From DATFYM01 sp035315065 (GTDB lineage: Bacteria > Acidobacteriota > Terriglobia > UBA7540): DNA of 23,144 nt. Positions 14,680-22,809 of this stretch are shown piece after piece. A program made the position numbers and the translations under genes. Each line of letters opens with the position of its first letter. Within the stretch, counting starts at the first letter, position 1. The notes under the pieces are model-generated. The model made no database searches and was not told the origin of the DNA. It saw only the letters and a list, made by a program, of their open reading frames with translations. The stretch covers positions 1 to 23,144 of the forward strand of contig DATFYM010000229.1 of assembly GCA_035315065.1 (NCBI GenBank). The letters are read 5' to 3'.

Positions 14680-15336
14680 ATGCAATGGGACGGCACGATA
14701 CCTCCGATGGATGGCATCTGCTTGGAACTGGCAGGCAAAGCTCCCGCCGAGGGTTCGCGGCTGGATGAAGCGGATGAACATGACCTGATTCGCCGCGCTC
14801 AGCACGGCGACCGGGCGGCGTTCGAGGTATTGGTGCGTTTGTACGACCGGGAGGTGCTGCGGCTGGCCATCAAGGTGGTCGGGTCGCCCGACGAGGCGCA
14901 GGATTTATATCAGGAGGCGTTCCTGAAGGTGTACAGATCGATCGCCCATTTTCGCTTTGACTCGCGTTTCTCGACTTGGCTGTATCGAGTGGTGATGAAC
15001 GTTTGCCTGGACCATCTTCGGCGGCAAAAGAACCGCAGCGAGGTGCAGGCCCCAGAGAGCGAAGAGGGGCAGCCGGAGTTTTTCCAGACCTTGGCGGATG
15101 ACAAGCCCGGACTAGATCCGGAGCGCTCCGTCCAAGGTAAGGAGATCCGCCAGCGCATCGGGACGGCTCTTTCCCAGTTGACGCCGCGAGAGCGCATGGT
15201 GTTCGAGATGAAGCACTATCAGGGCATGAAGCTGAGGGCCATCGGAGAGTTGTGCGGTACCACGGAAGAGACGGCCAAGAATTGCCTCTTCCGCGCTACC
15301 CAGAAACTGCGACTGGCCTTGGTTGATTTGGCATGA
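14680..15336 (+). CDS. ECF RNA polymerase sigma factor (RpoE-like)
   Basis: A 218-residue sigma-70 family protein with only regions 2 and 4. Region 2 (about residues 34-103) has DEAQDLYQEAFLKVYRSI and FSTWLYRVVMNVCLDHLRR, for core binding and -10 recognition. Region 4 (about 155-212) has LTPRERMVFEMKHYQGMKLR and a helix-turn-helix (AIGELCGTTEETAKNCLFRA) for -35 recognition. It directs RNA polymerase to envelope-stress type promoters and is expected to be held inactive by the zinc-finger anti-sigma factor encoded next. The ATG at 14680 follows CGGGGG at a suitable distance. A second ATG at residue 10 is a weaker alternative, and the first 30 residues are not conserved sigma sequence. Confidence 0.92.
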   Translation: MQWDGTIPPMDGICLELAGKAPAEGSRLDEADEHDLIRRAQHGDRAAFEVLVRLYDREVLRLAIKVVGSPDEAQDLYQEAFLKVYRSIAHFRFDSRFSTWLYRVVMNVCLDHLRRQKNRSEVQAPESEEGQPEFFQTLADDKPGLDPERSVQGKEIRQRIGTALSQLTPRERMVFEMKHYQGMKLRAIGELCGTTEETAKNCLFRATQKLRLALVDLA

Positions 15337-15342
15337 AGAGGC

Positions 15343-15415
15343 GTCAGCCATCAGCTATCAGCGGTCAGTGAGCAGTCTTCGAGCTGAAAGCTGATGGCTG
15401 AGAGCTGATGGCTTT
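15343..15415 (+). repeat. Hairpin-forming repeat between sigma and anti-sigma genes
   Basis: Arms 15347-15362 and 15383-15398 pair over 16 bases with one mismatch around a 20-base loop, followed by a direct repeat of AGCTGATGGCT. It belongs to the CAGCCATCAGCTATCAG family found in other spacers of the window. In the transcript it would make a stable stem without a T-tract, so it is more likely a processing or stability element than a terminator. Confidence 0.65.
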
Positions 15416-15442
15416 CGAGTGGGCTTGAGTTGGAGAGAAGCG

Positions 15443-16393
15443 ATGGAGTGCAAAACGTTCGAAGAGAACCTGGCGCTCTACCTCTACGAGGAGCTGGGAG
15501 CGGAAGAGCGCCCGGCCTTTGAGGCGCATGTGAAATCCTGCCAGGCCTGTCGTGCGCTGCTGGAGCAGAGCCGGGGCGTCCAGCAGTTACTCCACCAACG
15601 GGCGGCCGTCGAGCCGACGCCTGAATTGCTGGTGGAGTGCCGCGAGGTTCTGTATCGGGCACTGGACCGCGAGCAGTTTGGCTGGCGAGGGTTGATCCGA
15701 AGCTGGTTGCCGGCCGTCATCGGCTTCCCGGCATCGCGAGCGATTGCTACGGCTACTTTACTAGCCTTTGGGTTTGGGTTGGGCTGGGTGCTGCGACCAC
15801 ACGCGAACAGGCTGTCGATCTCGACCAAAGCCGACACGGCGCAGGCAGTGCCGGCCGGCGACCTTTCCAACGTCCATATCAACGACATCACGCAAGTGGC
15901 TCCCGATTCGCAGACGGGAGCGATTCGCATCACCATGAACGCCGAGCACAAAATGACCTTGGAAGGTTCGCTGGATGACCCGCGCATCCGCGATCTGCTG
16001 GTGAATGCCGTTAAGGGTTACGACAACGCCGGCATCAGGCGCGATACCCTCGACGCATTGCGCGCCGGCTCGCGGCAGCCTTCCATCCGCGAAGCGTTGA
16101 TCTATGCCATGCAGCATGATCCCAACACGGGAATGCGCCTCGAAGCCCTCAAGATGGTGCAGGGCCTGGAGTGGGGGCCAGACCTCTCGCAGGCACTGAT
16201 CGATTCCGCGGACCACGAGCAGAATCCCGGTGTACGCCTGACGGAGATCGATGCGCTGGTGAACCATGCGGTACAAGCAAAGGACCGGACGCTGGTGCCT
16301 AAGCTCCAGCAATTGGCCGGCAATGACTCCAACCGCTACGTGCGCATTACGTGCGCCAAAGCGGTTCACGATTTGGTGGGTGATGGTTACTAA
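15443..16393 (+). CDS. Anti-sigma factor: zf-HC2 domain, one membrane helix, HEAT-like C-terminus
   Basis: A 316-residue protein. Residues 1-40 form a zf-HC2 anti-sigma zinc finger with Cys3, His29, Cys33 and Cys36 (HVKSCQAC), which binds and inactivates ECF sigma factors at the membrane. One transmembrane helix follows (about 98-117, ATATLLAFGFGLGWVL), putting the rest outside the cytoplasm. Residues 170-316 form helical HEAT-like repeats (for example IRDLLVNAVKGYDNAGIRRD, IREALIYAMQHDPNTGMRLE, VRLTEIDALVNHAVQAKDRT), probably the sensory or partner-binding part. The ATG at 15443 is chosen because GGAGAG lies just upstream and the zinc finger begins at once. The frame extends only eight codons further. 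The stop overlaps the start of the next gene by 11 bases, implying translational coupling. Confidence 0.88.
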   Translation: MECKTFEENLALYLYEELGAEERPAFEAHVKSCQACRALLEQSRGVQQLLHQRAAVEPTPELLVECREVLYRALDREQFGWRGLIRSWLPAVIGFPASRAIATATLLAFGFGLGWVLRPHANRLSISTKADTAQAVPAGDLSNVHINDITQVAPDSQTGAIRITMNAEHKMTLEGSLDDPRIRDLLVNAVKGYDNAGIRRDTLDALRAGSRQPSIREALIYAMQHDPNTGMRLEALKMVQGLEWGPDLSQALIDSADHEQNPGVRLTEIDALVNHAVQAKDRTLVPKLQQLAGNDSNRYVRITCAKAVHDLVGDGY

Positions 16394-17852
16394 GAGCAAG
16401 GGTGGGTTCTCGAGAGTCTGGACCTTGACGCTGCTGGCGGCGCTCGCGCTGCTGGCGGAAGCGTCGAGCGTGTCCCTGGCTGCTACCGGTCAGGCTTACC
16501 TGAAGCGCGGCGAACCGCAGCGCGAGGGACGTGGCTGGGTGGAAGTGTCGGAGTGCGGGGCGATTGTGCCCGAGGGCGGGAAGCTTACCCTTCGCGCCGA
16601 CGCCGGGTCGGTCTCGGTGGCGGTGGGGGATCCGGGACGCGTGGCCTGCGAAGTGCGCATTGCCGCCTACACCGGTGATCGCGCCGACGCCATGCGTATG
16701 TTCCGTGGGATTGATTTGGACATTCGCCTCACCGGCAATGGTGCAGCACTCACCGCGAGGGACGTCTCGGCGCATCAGCGGCACTCACGATTGGAGGTCC
16801 AGTTCAATTTCAACGTGCCGCGACGCTTCAACGTGGATCTCGAAACCCGTGGCGGCGATATTGAGGTGGTGGCGCTCGATGGCGAATTGCGCGCCACAAC
16901 CGCCGGGGGCGAAATCCGGACCGGAGACATCGGTGGACCCGTCCACCTGGAGACGGCCGGCGGCAGCATCCGAGTCGGGAATGTCGGCCAGCGACTGGAG
17001 GCAACAACCGCGGGCGGCAACGTCCACGTGGGGGACGTCAACGGCAACGCTAGCGTCGAGACCAGCGGCGGTGAAATCTACGCCGGGATGATTAAGGGCA
17101 GCATTCACGCCCAGACGGCGGGTGGCGACATCGTAGTGCGTGGCGTCGCTGGGCCCGCAGTGGTCGAAACGGCGGGCGGACACATCCAGATGGGCGATTG
17201 CGGCGCCACGGTCCGCGCCGAGACGGCCGGCGGAAATATCCGGGTGCAGGGCGCGCGCGGTATGGTCCGGGCCGAAACCGCCGGGGGAGGGATCTCCCTC
17301 TTCCGTTTGCAGAGCGGCGTGGAAGCGGAGACCGCCGCGGGCTCGATCCTGGCCGAGATTTCCGCCAGCCGCGATGGCTTCGCTGCGTCGGATCTGGAGA
17401 CCAGCGTGGGCGATATCGAGGTCTTTGTCCCGGTAAGTCTACCGGTGAAAGTCGATGCGATCATCGATCAGGCTGCAGGTCACAAAATCTTCTCCGATTT
17501 CCCGCTGACCTATCAGGGACAGGGCGAGGACGGCGAGTTCCCCTTCCGCACCGTTCACGGAGAGTGCACGCTGAACGGCGGCGGCAAAGCACTGAAGATC
17601 CACACTACGATGGGCAACATAGAGATTCACAAAGCTGACTCCAGCGCGCTCAATCAGCTTCGGCTGCGCCAGGAGGATTACTGGAAGAACTTCGCGGCCC
17701 GGCAGGAACAGCAACTCGAGCTGATGATCCGAAAGCTGCAGCAGCGGCAGGAAGAGCAGCTTCGCTTTCAGCAGAAGCTTTTGGAGCAGCAGGGGAAGCA
17801 GCTTCAGGAGATCCGGAAGCAACAACCGAGCGACGATGACGACGACGACTGA
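16383..17852 (+). CDS. DUF4097-like beta-solenoid envelope protein with coiled coil and poly-Asp tail
   Basis: From the ATG at 16383 (overlapping the anti-sigma stop) this is a 489-residue exported protein. The signal peptide is KSKGGFSRVWTL followed by a leucine/alanine core ending in SLAA. The central part (about residues 152-415) has roughly a dozen beta rungs of the form ETAGGxIxVxx, spaced about 18-20 residues apart, typical of DUF4097/adhesin-like right-handed beta solenoids. Residues about 422-482 are a Gln/Glu/Leu-rich coiled coil (for example QQLELMIRKLQQRQEEQLRF). The protein ends in six aspartates. Role unknown: such proteins often neighbour ECF sigma or PspC systems and are thought to act in envelope sensing. 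The open frame extends upstream to 16266 inside the anti-sigma gene, but those residues are an antisense-style shadow without signal features. Confidence 0.82.
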   Translation: MVTKSKGGFSRVWTLTLLAALALLAEASSVSLAATGQAYLKRGEPQREGRGWVEVSECGAIVPEGGKLTLRADAGSVSVAVGDPGRVACEVRIAAYTGDRADAMRMFRGIDLDIRLTGNGAALTARDVSAHQRHSRLEVQFNFNVPRRFNVDLETRGGDIEVVALDGELRATTAGGEIRTGDIGGPVHLETAGGSIRVGNVGQRLEATTAGGNVHVGDVNGNASVETSGGEIYAGMIKGSIHAQTAGGDIVVRGVAGPAVVETAGGHIQMGDCGATVRAETAGGNIRVQGARGMVRAETAGGGISLFRLQSGVEAETAAGSILAEISASRDGFAASDLETSVGDIEVFVPVSLPVKVDAIIDQAAGHKIFSDFPLTYQGQGEDGEFPFRTVHGECTLNGGGKALKIHTTMGNIEIHKADSSALNQLRLRQEDYWKNFAARQEQQLELMIRKLQQRQEEQLRFQQKLLEQQGKQLQEIRKQQPSDDDDDD

Positions 17853-17912
17853 TTGGAAGGCACGCGGTCGGGTTTCGACTTTCGAGTCCGAATTCTGATG
17901 GAGGTAAGGTCG

Positions 17913-19124
17913 ATGAAACACAGATTAGCATTGGGAGCTTTGGTAGTTCTGGGATCATGTTTCCTGACCGGCGGCGCGCTGCTCGCTCAAAGGGCGCGCA
18001 CGATGGGCCAGGATGTTCAGATTCTGACCAATGACGGCGGCTGGCTCGGAGTTCGCCTCGAAGACATCACGGCCCAGAAGGCGCAGGACCTGAAGGCTCC
18101 CGGCCAGTACGGTGCGTTGGTGACGGAAGTAGAACCCGATAGCCCGGCCGCGAAGGCCGGCCTGCAGGTCAACGACGTGATCGTCGACTTCGCGGGCGAC
18201 AAGGTTCGCAGCGTGGCCAGCTTGCGGCGCATGGTGAGAGAAACGCCCGTCGATCGGACGGTGCCCATTGAGATCCTGCGCAACGGTGAACGACGCACGC
18301 TGAACGTGACCGTTGAAGCGCGACGCGGTGTCGGCAACGAGTTCTTCGGGTTCGCCATGCCCACTCCTCCTCCTCCTCCCGAGGGCCCGGAAATGCGGAT
18401 GCCTCCCCACGCCTTTGAGTTTACTCCGCCGGGCTCGCTGTGGAATGGCTGGTTCGGCGGGGCGCGCCTGGGCATTCGCGGCGAGGACCTCACTGAGCAA
18501 CTGGCCGGCTACTTCGGCGTCAAGCAGGGCAAGGGTGTGCTGGTAGCGGAGGTGGAGAGAGGCAGCGCGGCGGAGAAGGCGGGGATGCGCGCCGGCGACT
18601 GCATCGTGCGCGTCGACTCGAAGGACGTGGCCTCCGTCGAGGAGCTGCACGAGGCCCTAACCAACAGCGCCCGGGGACCGTCTAACAAATCGCAAGTGAC
18701 CTTGACCATCGTGCGCGATCATCACGAGCAGTCCCTCCCGGTGACGTTGGAGGATCGGCGGATGGAGCCCATGATGGAGAGCCTCGACGAGTGGCGTCCG
18801 GAGGACCTTGCCAAAGTCGAGGGTGAGATCGCGGCCTTGGGGCCCGAGCTTCGGGAGCAGGCGGCGCGCTGGCAACGGCAGTGGCCGGAAGAAACAAAAC
18901 AACTGCGGGAGCAAATCCAGGCGGCGGCAAGGGCCCAAGTTGCCGCCGCGGCGGCCGAGCGAGCCCAACTCGCGGGGCAGCTTGAAACGATGCGCCGGCA
19001 GCTCAATGACCAGAACTCGGAACTGAACAAGGCCATGGAGCAGGCGCGCAAGCAGATGCTCGATCAGCAGAAGGAGCGCCTGCTGGAACTGCGGCGCGGA
19101 CTGAGCGCGCACGCCATCGTGTGA
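17913..19124 (+). CDS. Exported two-PDZ protein with C-terminal coiled coil
   Basis: A 403-residue protein. N-terminal signal: MKHRLALGALVVLGSC; Cys16 could be a lipobox cysteine, or signal peptidase I could cut after LLAQ (26). PDZ1 lies at about 41-137 (GWLGVRLEDIT, VEPDSPAAKAGLQVNDVI), a Pro-rich hinge at 150-175, and PDZ2 at about 183-280 (ARLGIRGEDLT, VERGSAAEKAGMRAGDCIV). A charged coiled coil occupies 300-395. No trypsin-like, S41 or M50 protease domain is present, so this is not DegP/RseP but a binding or adaptor protein. The ATG at 17913 has GGAGGT eight bases upstream. Gene order and the 60-base gap place it last in the sigma operon. A function in recognising misfolded envelope proteins or their exposed C-termini is inferred from the PDZ domains. 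Confidence 0.87.
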   Translation: MKHRLALGALVVLGSCFLTGGALLAQRARTMGQDVQILTNDGGWLGVRLEDITAQKAQDLKAPGQYGALVTEVEPDSPAAKAGLQVNDVIVDFAGDKVRSVASLRRMVRETPVDRTVPIEILRNGERRTLNVTVEARRGVGNEFFGFAMPTPPPPPEGPEMRMPPHAFEFTPPGSLWNGWFGGARLGIRGEDLTEQLAGYFGVKQGKGVLVAEVERGSAAEKAGMRAGDCIVRVDSKDVASVEELHEALTNSARGPSNKSQVTLTIVRDHHEQSLPVTLEDRRMEPMMESLDEWRPEDLAKVEGEIAALGPELREQAARWQRQWPEETKQLREQIQAAARAQVAAAAAERAQLAGQLETMRRQLNDQNSELNKAMEQARKQMLDQQKERLLELRRGLSAHAIV

Positions 19125-19144
19125 GCCGATTGAAATTGTCGATT

Positions 19145-19167
19145 GAACGGCCATCCGTTCTCTTTTT
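19145..19167 (+). terminator. Intrinsic terminator of the sigma operon
   Basis: GAACGG / CCGTTC form a six-base stem around CCAT, followed directly by TCTTTTT, about 20 bases after the PDZ gene stop. A wider GTGAGCC/GGCTCAC pair (19121-19127 with 19171-19177) brackets it. Confidence 0.65.
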
Positions 19168-19209
19168 CGGGGCTCACCCTCGATCGTCCGTCGTCATCGG
19201 CCTCGGTAG

Positions 19210-19956
19210 TTGCGGAGCATTCTGAGGGAGCGCTTCTTGCAAACGTCAATCGACCATCGACCTTCATCCATCAGCCGCGCGTCCATCCCACCCGGCGCCT
19301 ACATGGTGACTCTCTGGACTCACAACCGCGAGTGCTTACTAGGCCAGGTCGCCGGCGGCAAGATGGAACTTTCGCCCACCGGCGAGATCGCCCGGGAGTG
19401 TTGGAGCCGCATTCCGCATCGATTTCCTGAGGCCCGACTGCACGCCCAGGTGCTGATGCCGAACCACCTGCACGCCATCGTCATCATCGCTGAACCCGAG
19501 CGAGGCCTCGCAAGAAATCCTCGCACGAAAAGCGGGCGGGACGCCGGCGCTGCCAGCCTCGGCGATGAAGTGCAGACGCGCTTCCAAACGGGGCAAGAAG
19601 CCGGCGGCCGTCTTCGCGAGTTGGTTGAGTTCTTCAAGAAGGCCGTCACGGAAGCGGCCGAGGCACGGCAGTCGGGGACGGCACGATCGGTTGCGGCCGG
19701 CGGCGCCGTGACGGCCCTTCCCACCAACACCACACGGCCCGATGGCTTCCATGAACCCACGGGGCCCGCTAGCCCCATCTGGCACGACGACTACTCCGAG
19801 CACATCATCCGCAGTCAGCCCGCTTTCGATCGCATCCGCGAGTACATCTTCGCCAACCCGCTCATGTGGTCCTACGACCCGGCAAACCCGTGCCGCAGCG
19901 GCCCCCTGCTCGCCGATCTCGAAGATCTCCTCCGCCACGACTATCTTCCGAGTTGA
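19210..19956 (+). CDS. REP-associated tyrosine transposase (RAYT), Y1_Tnp/HUH family, N-terminus degraded
   Basis: The HUH motif is in VLMPNHLHAIVII (His86 and His88 counted from the TTG at 19210). Later family landmarks are LRELVEFFKKAVTEA, then PIWHDDYSEHII, then RIREYIFANPLMW with the conserved YIxxNP. Family knowledge: RAYTs are IS200/IS605-related single-strand nucleases, usually single copy, that act on REP palindromes. The usual opening (R-x-S-x-RLPGYDYxxxGAYFVT) is shortened to RASIPPGAYMVT. Either the start is the ATG at 19303 or the protein has lost its first strand. The middle (about residues 100-125) carries a low-complexity insert, GRDAGAASLGD-like. Upstream 60 bases belong to a simple-repeat family. 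Activity is therefore doubtful, identity is not. Confidence 0.8.
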   Translation: MRSILRERFLQTSIDHRPSSISRASIPPGAYMVTLWTHNRECLLGQVAGGKMELSPTGEIARECWSRIPHRFPEARLHAQVLMPNHLHAIVIIAEPERGLARNPRTKSGRDAGAASLGDEVQTRFQTGQEAGGRLRELVEFFKKAVTEAAEARQSGTARSVAAGGAVTALPTNTTRPDGFHEPTGPASPIWHDDYSEHIIRSQPAFDRIREYIFANPLMWSYDPANPCRSGPLLADLEDLLRHDYLPS

Positions 19957-20006
19957 CTAGCCTATCCAAGGTAGGAGCAGCGAACGCCCGCGCGGCGGCT
20001 GGCTAG
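19957..20006. repeat. Palindrome downstream of the RAYT gene
   Basis: CTAGCC (19957-19962) and GGCTAG (20001-20006) bracket a GC-rich interior immediately after the RAYT stop. RAYT genes are commonly flanked by their REP substrates, so this is a candidate cognate site. It does not match the region 1 palindromes in sequence. Confidence 0.35.
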
Positions 20007-20039
20007 GCATTGGCGTATTCGGCGCCGCTCGGTCTTCAG

Positions 20040-20378
20040 CTACAACGCGCTCTCGCCGCGTTCGTCGTTGCGAATGCGAATGGCTTCCTCAACCGTGCTG
20101 AGGAAAATCTTTCCGTCGCCGATCTTTCCGGTCCTGGCCGTCTTCAGGATGGCGTCAATGGCGGGCTCCACCAGCTTATCTGCCACGACCATTTCGATCT
20201 TGATTTTGGGCAGGAGGTCAACCGTATACTCGCGGCCCCGGTAGACCTCCGTGTGGCCTTGCTGGCGTCCGTGACCGCGCACCTCGGAGACGGTCATGCC
20301 GTCGACCCCGATTTCCCGCAGCGCGTCTTTCACCGCATCGAGCCGGGAAGGTTGGATGATCGCTTCGAGTTTCTTCAT
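20040..20378 (-). CDS. glnB: PII nitrogen regulatory protein
   Basis: A 112-residue PII protein of full length. It starts MKKLEAII, has the T-loop (about 37-55, GHGRQQGHTEVYRGREYTVD) with Tyr51, the site uridylylated in proteobacterial GlnB/GlnK, and ends with the signature KTARTGKIGDGKIFLS. Family knowledge: trimeric sensor of ATP/ADP and 2-oxoglutarate that controls ammonium transport and nitrogen assimilation enzymes. Whether it is GlnB or GlnK cannot be settled: GlnK genes usually sit with amtB, and no ammonium transporter or glutamine synthetase gene is in this window. It has its own promoter candidate 166 bases upstream and converges with the RAYT gene. Confidence 0.93.
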   Translation of the reverse strand: MKKLEAIIQPSRLDAVKDALREIGVDGMTVSEVRGHGRQQGHTEVYRGREYTVDLLPKIKIEMVVADKLVEPAIDAILKTARTGKIGDGKIFLSTVEEAIRIRNDERGESAL

Positions 20379-20543
20379 GGAGTCCTCAGTGGAAAGTAGT
20401 CAGTCCTCTGTTTTCAGTCCTCAGTTTTTAGCCAACCACAAAGCGTGACTTTCCTTCCTCTCCCGGTCCCGACACCAAGGAGGCCCAAGTAGTCATCGTA
20501 CCGACGTCCTCCGTTGACCACGGTGTGCAGTCAGCCGCAACCT

Positions 20544-20572
20544 ATTATAGCGGCCCCCACTCGGCGAACCAA
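20544..20572 (-). promoter_or_regulatory. Candidate promoter of the PII gene
   Basis: On the minus strand TTGGTT (20567-20572), 17 bases, then a perfect TATAAT (20544-20549). The predicted transcript would have a leader of about 160 bases that includes the CAGTCCTCAG-type repeat at 20385-20430. Confidence 0.5.
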
Positions 20573-20682
20573 TCAAATCCGCTTCTGCCGCAAATCAGCC
20601 CGCGCGGCCGGTGCCGCCGCTCAGGCGCGAAAAATAAAAACTTAACACAAAGCTCACAGGGCCCGTTTCGAGTCTCGACCCG

Positions 20683-21795
20683 TCACAGTGTCCGTCTAAA
20701 CAGCAGCGTTGCCGCGGTCATCATCACCGTGGCGAAGATGAGCAGGAAAGTCAGGTCGCCGCTGATGGCGGTGATCCCCGTACCCTTCAACAGCAGGCTC
20801 TTGAAAGCGTGAACGGCGTAGGTGAAAGGATCAGCAACGGCAATGGCTTTCATCCAGCCGGGAAAGCCGCTGGGCGGGTAGACGGCGCCGCTGGGGAAGA
20901 AGAGCAGAGTGTTGAGCACACCGAAGATGGATCGCGGCACCAACGGGTCGCTCACCCTTACCATCAACAGGAACATCATGCTGATCAGCGCCAGGGAGGT
21001 GGCCACAATCATCAAGAACATCAGCCCAAGCCGCCCCGGAGCGAAGCCGTGGGGGATCCCGGCGATCGGTATGCCCACCAGCATCAACACGGTTCCCGCC
21101 AAGACGGCCTTGATGACACCGCCGAGGTTGAAGCCCATGATCAACTCGAATTTGGTGACGGGTGTCACCAGGTAGCCTTCGTGCAGGCCGCGCGCCTTGT
21201 CGTCGATAAAGATGATGCCGCCGCCGATCATGGCGGTGATGAAGATCGACATGACAATCGAGCCTGCCAGGAAGTATTGAACGTAGGGAACGTAGGGATA
21301 GATTTCCACCACGGAAAGCGTCGCCTGGGTGGGCACACGCGACGCCGGCTTGGCCTGGTCGAAGTCCGCCACCAGGCCGGTAATGGCTCCCTCGAGCGTC
21401 GCCGAAACAAAGTTATCGGTGTTGTCTTCCACCAACGCGACCTGGGGATCGTCCTTCGCCAGCACGCGTCGCGAGAACTCGGGCGGGATGTTCAAGACGC
21501 CGTTGATGCGCCCGTCGCGAAGGTCGCGTAGGGCCTGCTGCCGATCCGTATACTCGACGGTCTCAAAAGTACGCGCGTTGGCGTGAATGGCGTTGAACAG
21601 CTCTCGCAACTTGACCGCTTGAATGGCGTGGTCCTGGTCCACCACCCCAACTCTGAGGTCCCGGAGTTTGCCTCCGAAGGCATAGCCTAACACCACGAGC
21701 TGCACGATGGGAAAAATGAGCGATACAATAATCAGCGTCGGACTGCGCCGGAAGCGCCGCAAATCGCGTTCAACAAGAGCCAGAATGCGGTTCAT
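20683..21795 (-). CDS. ABC-2 type transporter permease (YbhR/YhhJ-like)
   Basis: A 370-residue permease with the layout of the ABC-2 exporter family. One membrane helix near the N-terminus (about 19-41), then a large external domain (45-170), then about five helices (about 172-197, 217-247, 256-280, 288-308, 346-366). The landmark YLVTPVTKFELIMGFNL lies between helices, and a short FFPSGAVYPPSGFP segment precedes the last part. It pairs with the ATPase encoded just upstream (27-base gap) and exports an unidentified substrate, such as a drug, lipid or polysaccharide precursor. The homodimeric or single-permease arrangement is inferred, since no second permease gene follows. No membrane-fusion partner (HlyD-like) is visible in the window. 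Confidence 0.9.
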   Translation of the reverse strand: MNRILALVERDLRRFRRSPTLIIVSLIFPIVQLVVLGYAFGGKLRDLRVGVVDQDHAIQAVKLRELFNAIHANARTFETVEYTDRQQALRDLRDGRINGVLNIPPEFSRRVLAKDDPQVALVEDNTDNFVSATLEGAITGLVADFDQAKPASRVPTQATLSVVEIYPYVPYVQYFLAGSIVMSIFITAMIGGGIIFIDDKARGLHEGYLVTPVTKFELIMGFNLGGVIKAVLAGTVLMLVGIPIAGIPHGFAPGRLGLMFLMIVATSLALISMMFLLMVRVSDPLVPRSIFGVLNTLLFFPSGAVYPPSGFPGWMKAIAVADPFTYAVHAFKSLLLKGTGITAISGDLTFLLIFATVMMTAATLLFRRTL

Positions 21796-21822
21796 CTTTG
21801 CGTCCTGTCTTCTCGCCCCCCG

Positions 21823-22809
21823 TCAGCGTTTTTGATAAAAGACGCTGACGTCGTACCCAGTCGACTGCACGGCGTCGCGCAACTGACTGCCCGTGTAATG
21901 GACGAACACATCGTCGAGCGTGGTGCTCTGCACGGAAAGCGAGGCTACTGTCACGCCGGCCCGTTGCGCCGCCTCCAGGAGTTGCGTGGTCGTGACCGGC
22001 CCGTTATTGGAGGCGATGCGGAAGACGTGGTCCTGTGCCGTCACGTCTTCAACGCCGGGCAGCGATTTCACGGTTCCCGCCCAAGATTCGGGCGCCGGCC
22101 CGAAGCTCACCTCCACCACCGTGTTGCCCGGCACCGACGCCTTCAGCTTCAGCGGCGAGTCGAGCACCACCAGCTTGCCGTGATCGACAATCGCAATGCG
22201 GTCGCACAACCGGTCCGCCTCGTCCATGTAGTGCGTGGTCATCAGGATGGTGAGGTCGCGCTGCCCTTTCAGCTTCACCAGCATCTCCCAAACCGCGACG
22301 CGCGAGACAGGGTCGAGTCCGGTAGTCGGCTCGTCGAGAAAGAAAATCTTGGGCTCGTGCACCAAGCCGCGTGCAATCTCCAGGCGGCGCCGCATGCCGC
22401 CGGAGAGATTCTTTACCGGATGGTCGCCCCAATCGGCAAGCTCTACCGCCTCCAGCAAATCCTGAATCATGTGTTTGCGCCGCTCGCGGGGCACGCCGTA
22501 GAGTTTGGCAAAAATCAGCAAGTTCTCCCTGGCGCTGAGCTCCAGGTCAGAGGTCATGGCCTGGGGAATCACGCCGATGCATTCTCGCACTTCGTTGGGC
22601 GACTCTCTCACATCGTAGCCATTGACGCGTGCGGTCCCCGAGGTCGGCTCAATCAGCGTGGTCAGCATGCGGATCAGCGTCGATTTACCCGCCCCGTTCG
22701 GACCCAACAGGCCGAAAATCTCCCCGTGCGCCACGTTAAAGCTGACGGCGTCGACGGCGGTGAACGCGCCGAACTTTTTGGTGATGTTTTCGACTTCGAT
22801 GTCGCTCAT
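21823..22809 (-). CDS. ABC transporter ATP-binding protein (DrrA/CcmA-like)
   Basis: A 328-residue ATPase with Walker A GPNGAGKST (36-44), Q-loop IPQAM (about 81-85), signature LSGGM (135-139), Walker B IFFLDE (155-160), D-loop and switch His193 (TTHYMDE). The extra C-terminal 100 residues match the regulatory extension of DrrA-type exporters. It powers the downstream ABC-2 permease. The ATG at 22809 has no Shine-Dalgarno sequence and sits at the edge of a 52-bp tandem duplication that copies the start codon. Confidence 0.92.
   Translation of the reverse strand: MSDIEVENITKKFGAFTAVDAVSFNVAHGEIFGLLGPNGAGKSTLIRMLTTLIEPTSGTARVNGYDVRESPNEVRECIGVIPQAMTSDLELSARENLLIFAKLYGVPRERRKHMIQDLLEAVELADWGDHPVKNLSGGMRRRLEIARGLVHEPKIFFLDEPTTGLDPVSRVAVWEMLVKLKGQRDLTILMTTHYMDEADRLCDRIAIVDHGKLVVLDSPLKLKASVPGNTVVEVSFGPAPESWAGTVKSLPGVEDVTAQDHVFRIASNNGPVTTTQLLEAAQRAGVTVASLSVQSTTLDDVFVHYTGSQLRDAVQSTGYDVSVFYQKR

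Noticed and set aside
17913..19124. DegP/HtrA-type protease
   Set aside because: Two PDZ domains are present but there is no trypsin-like catalytic domain; the rest is signal, hinge and coiled coil.
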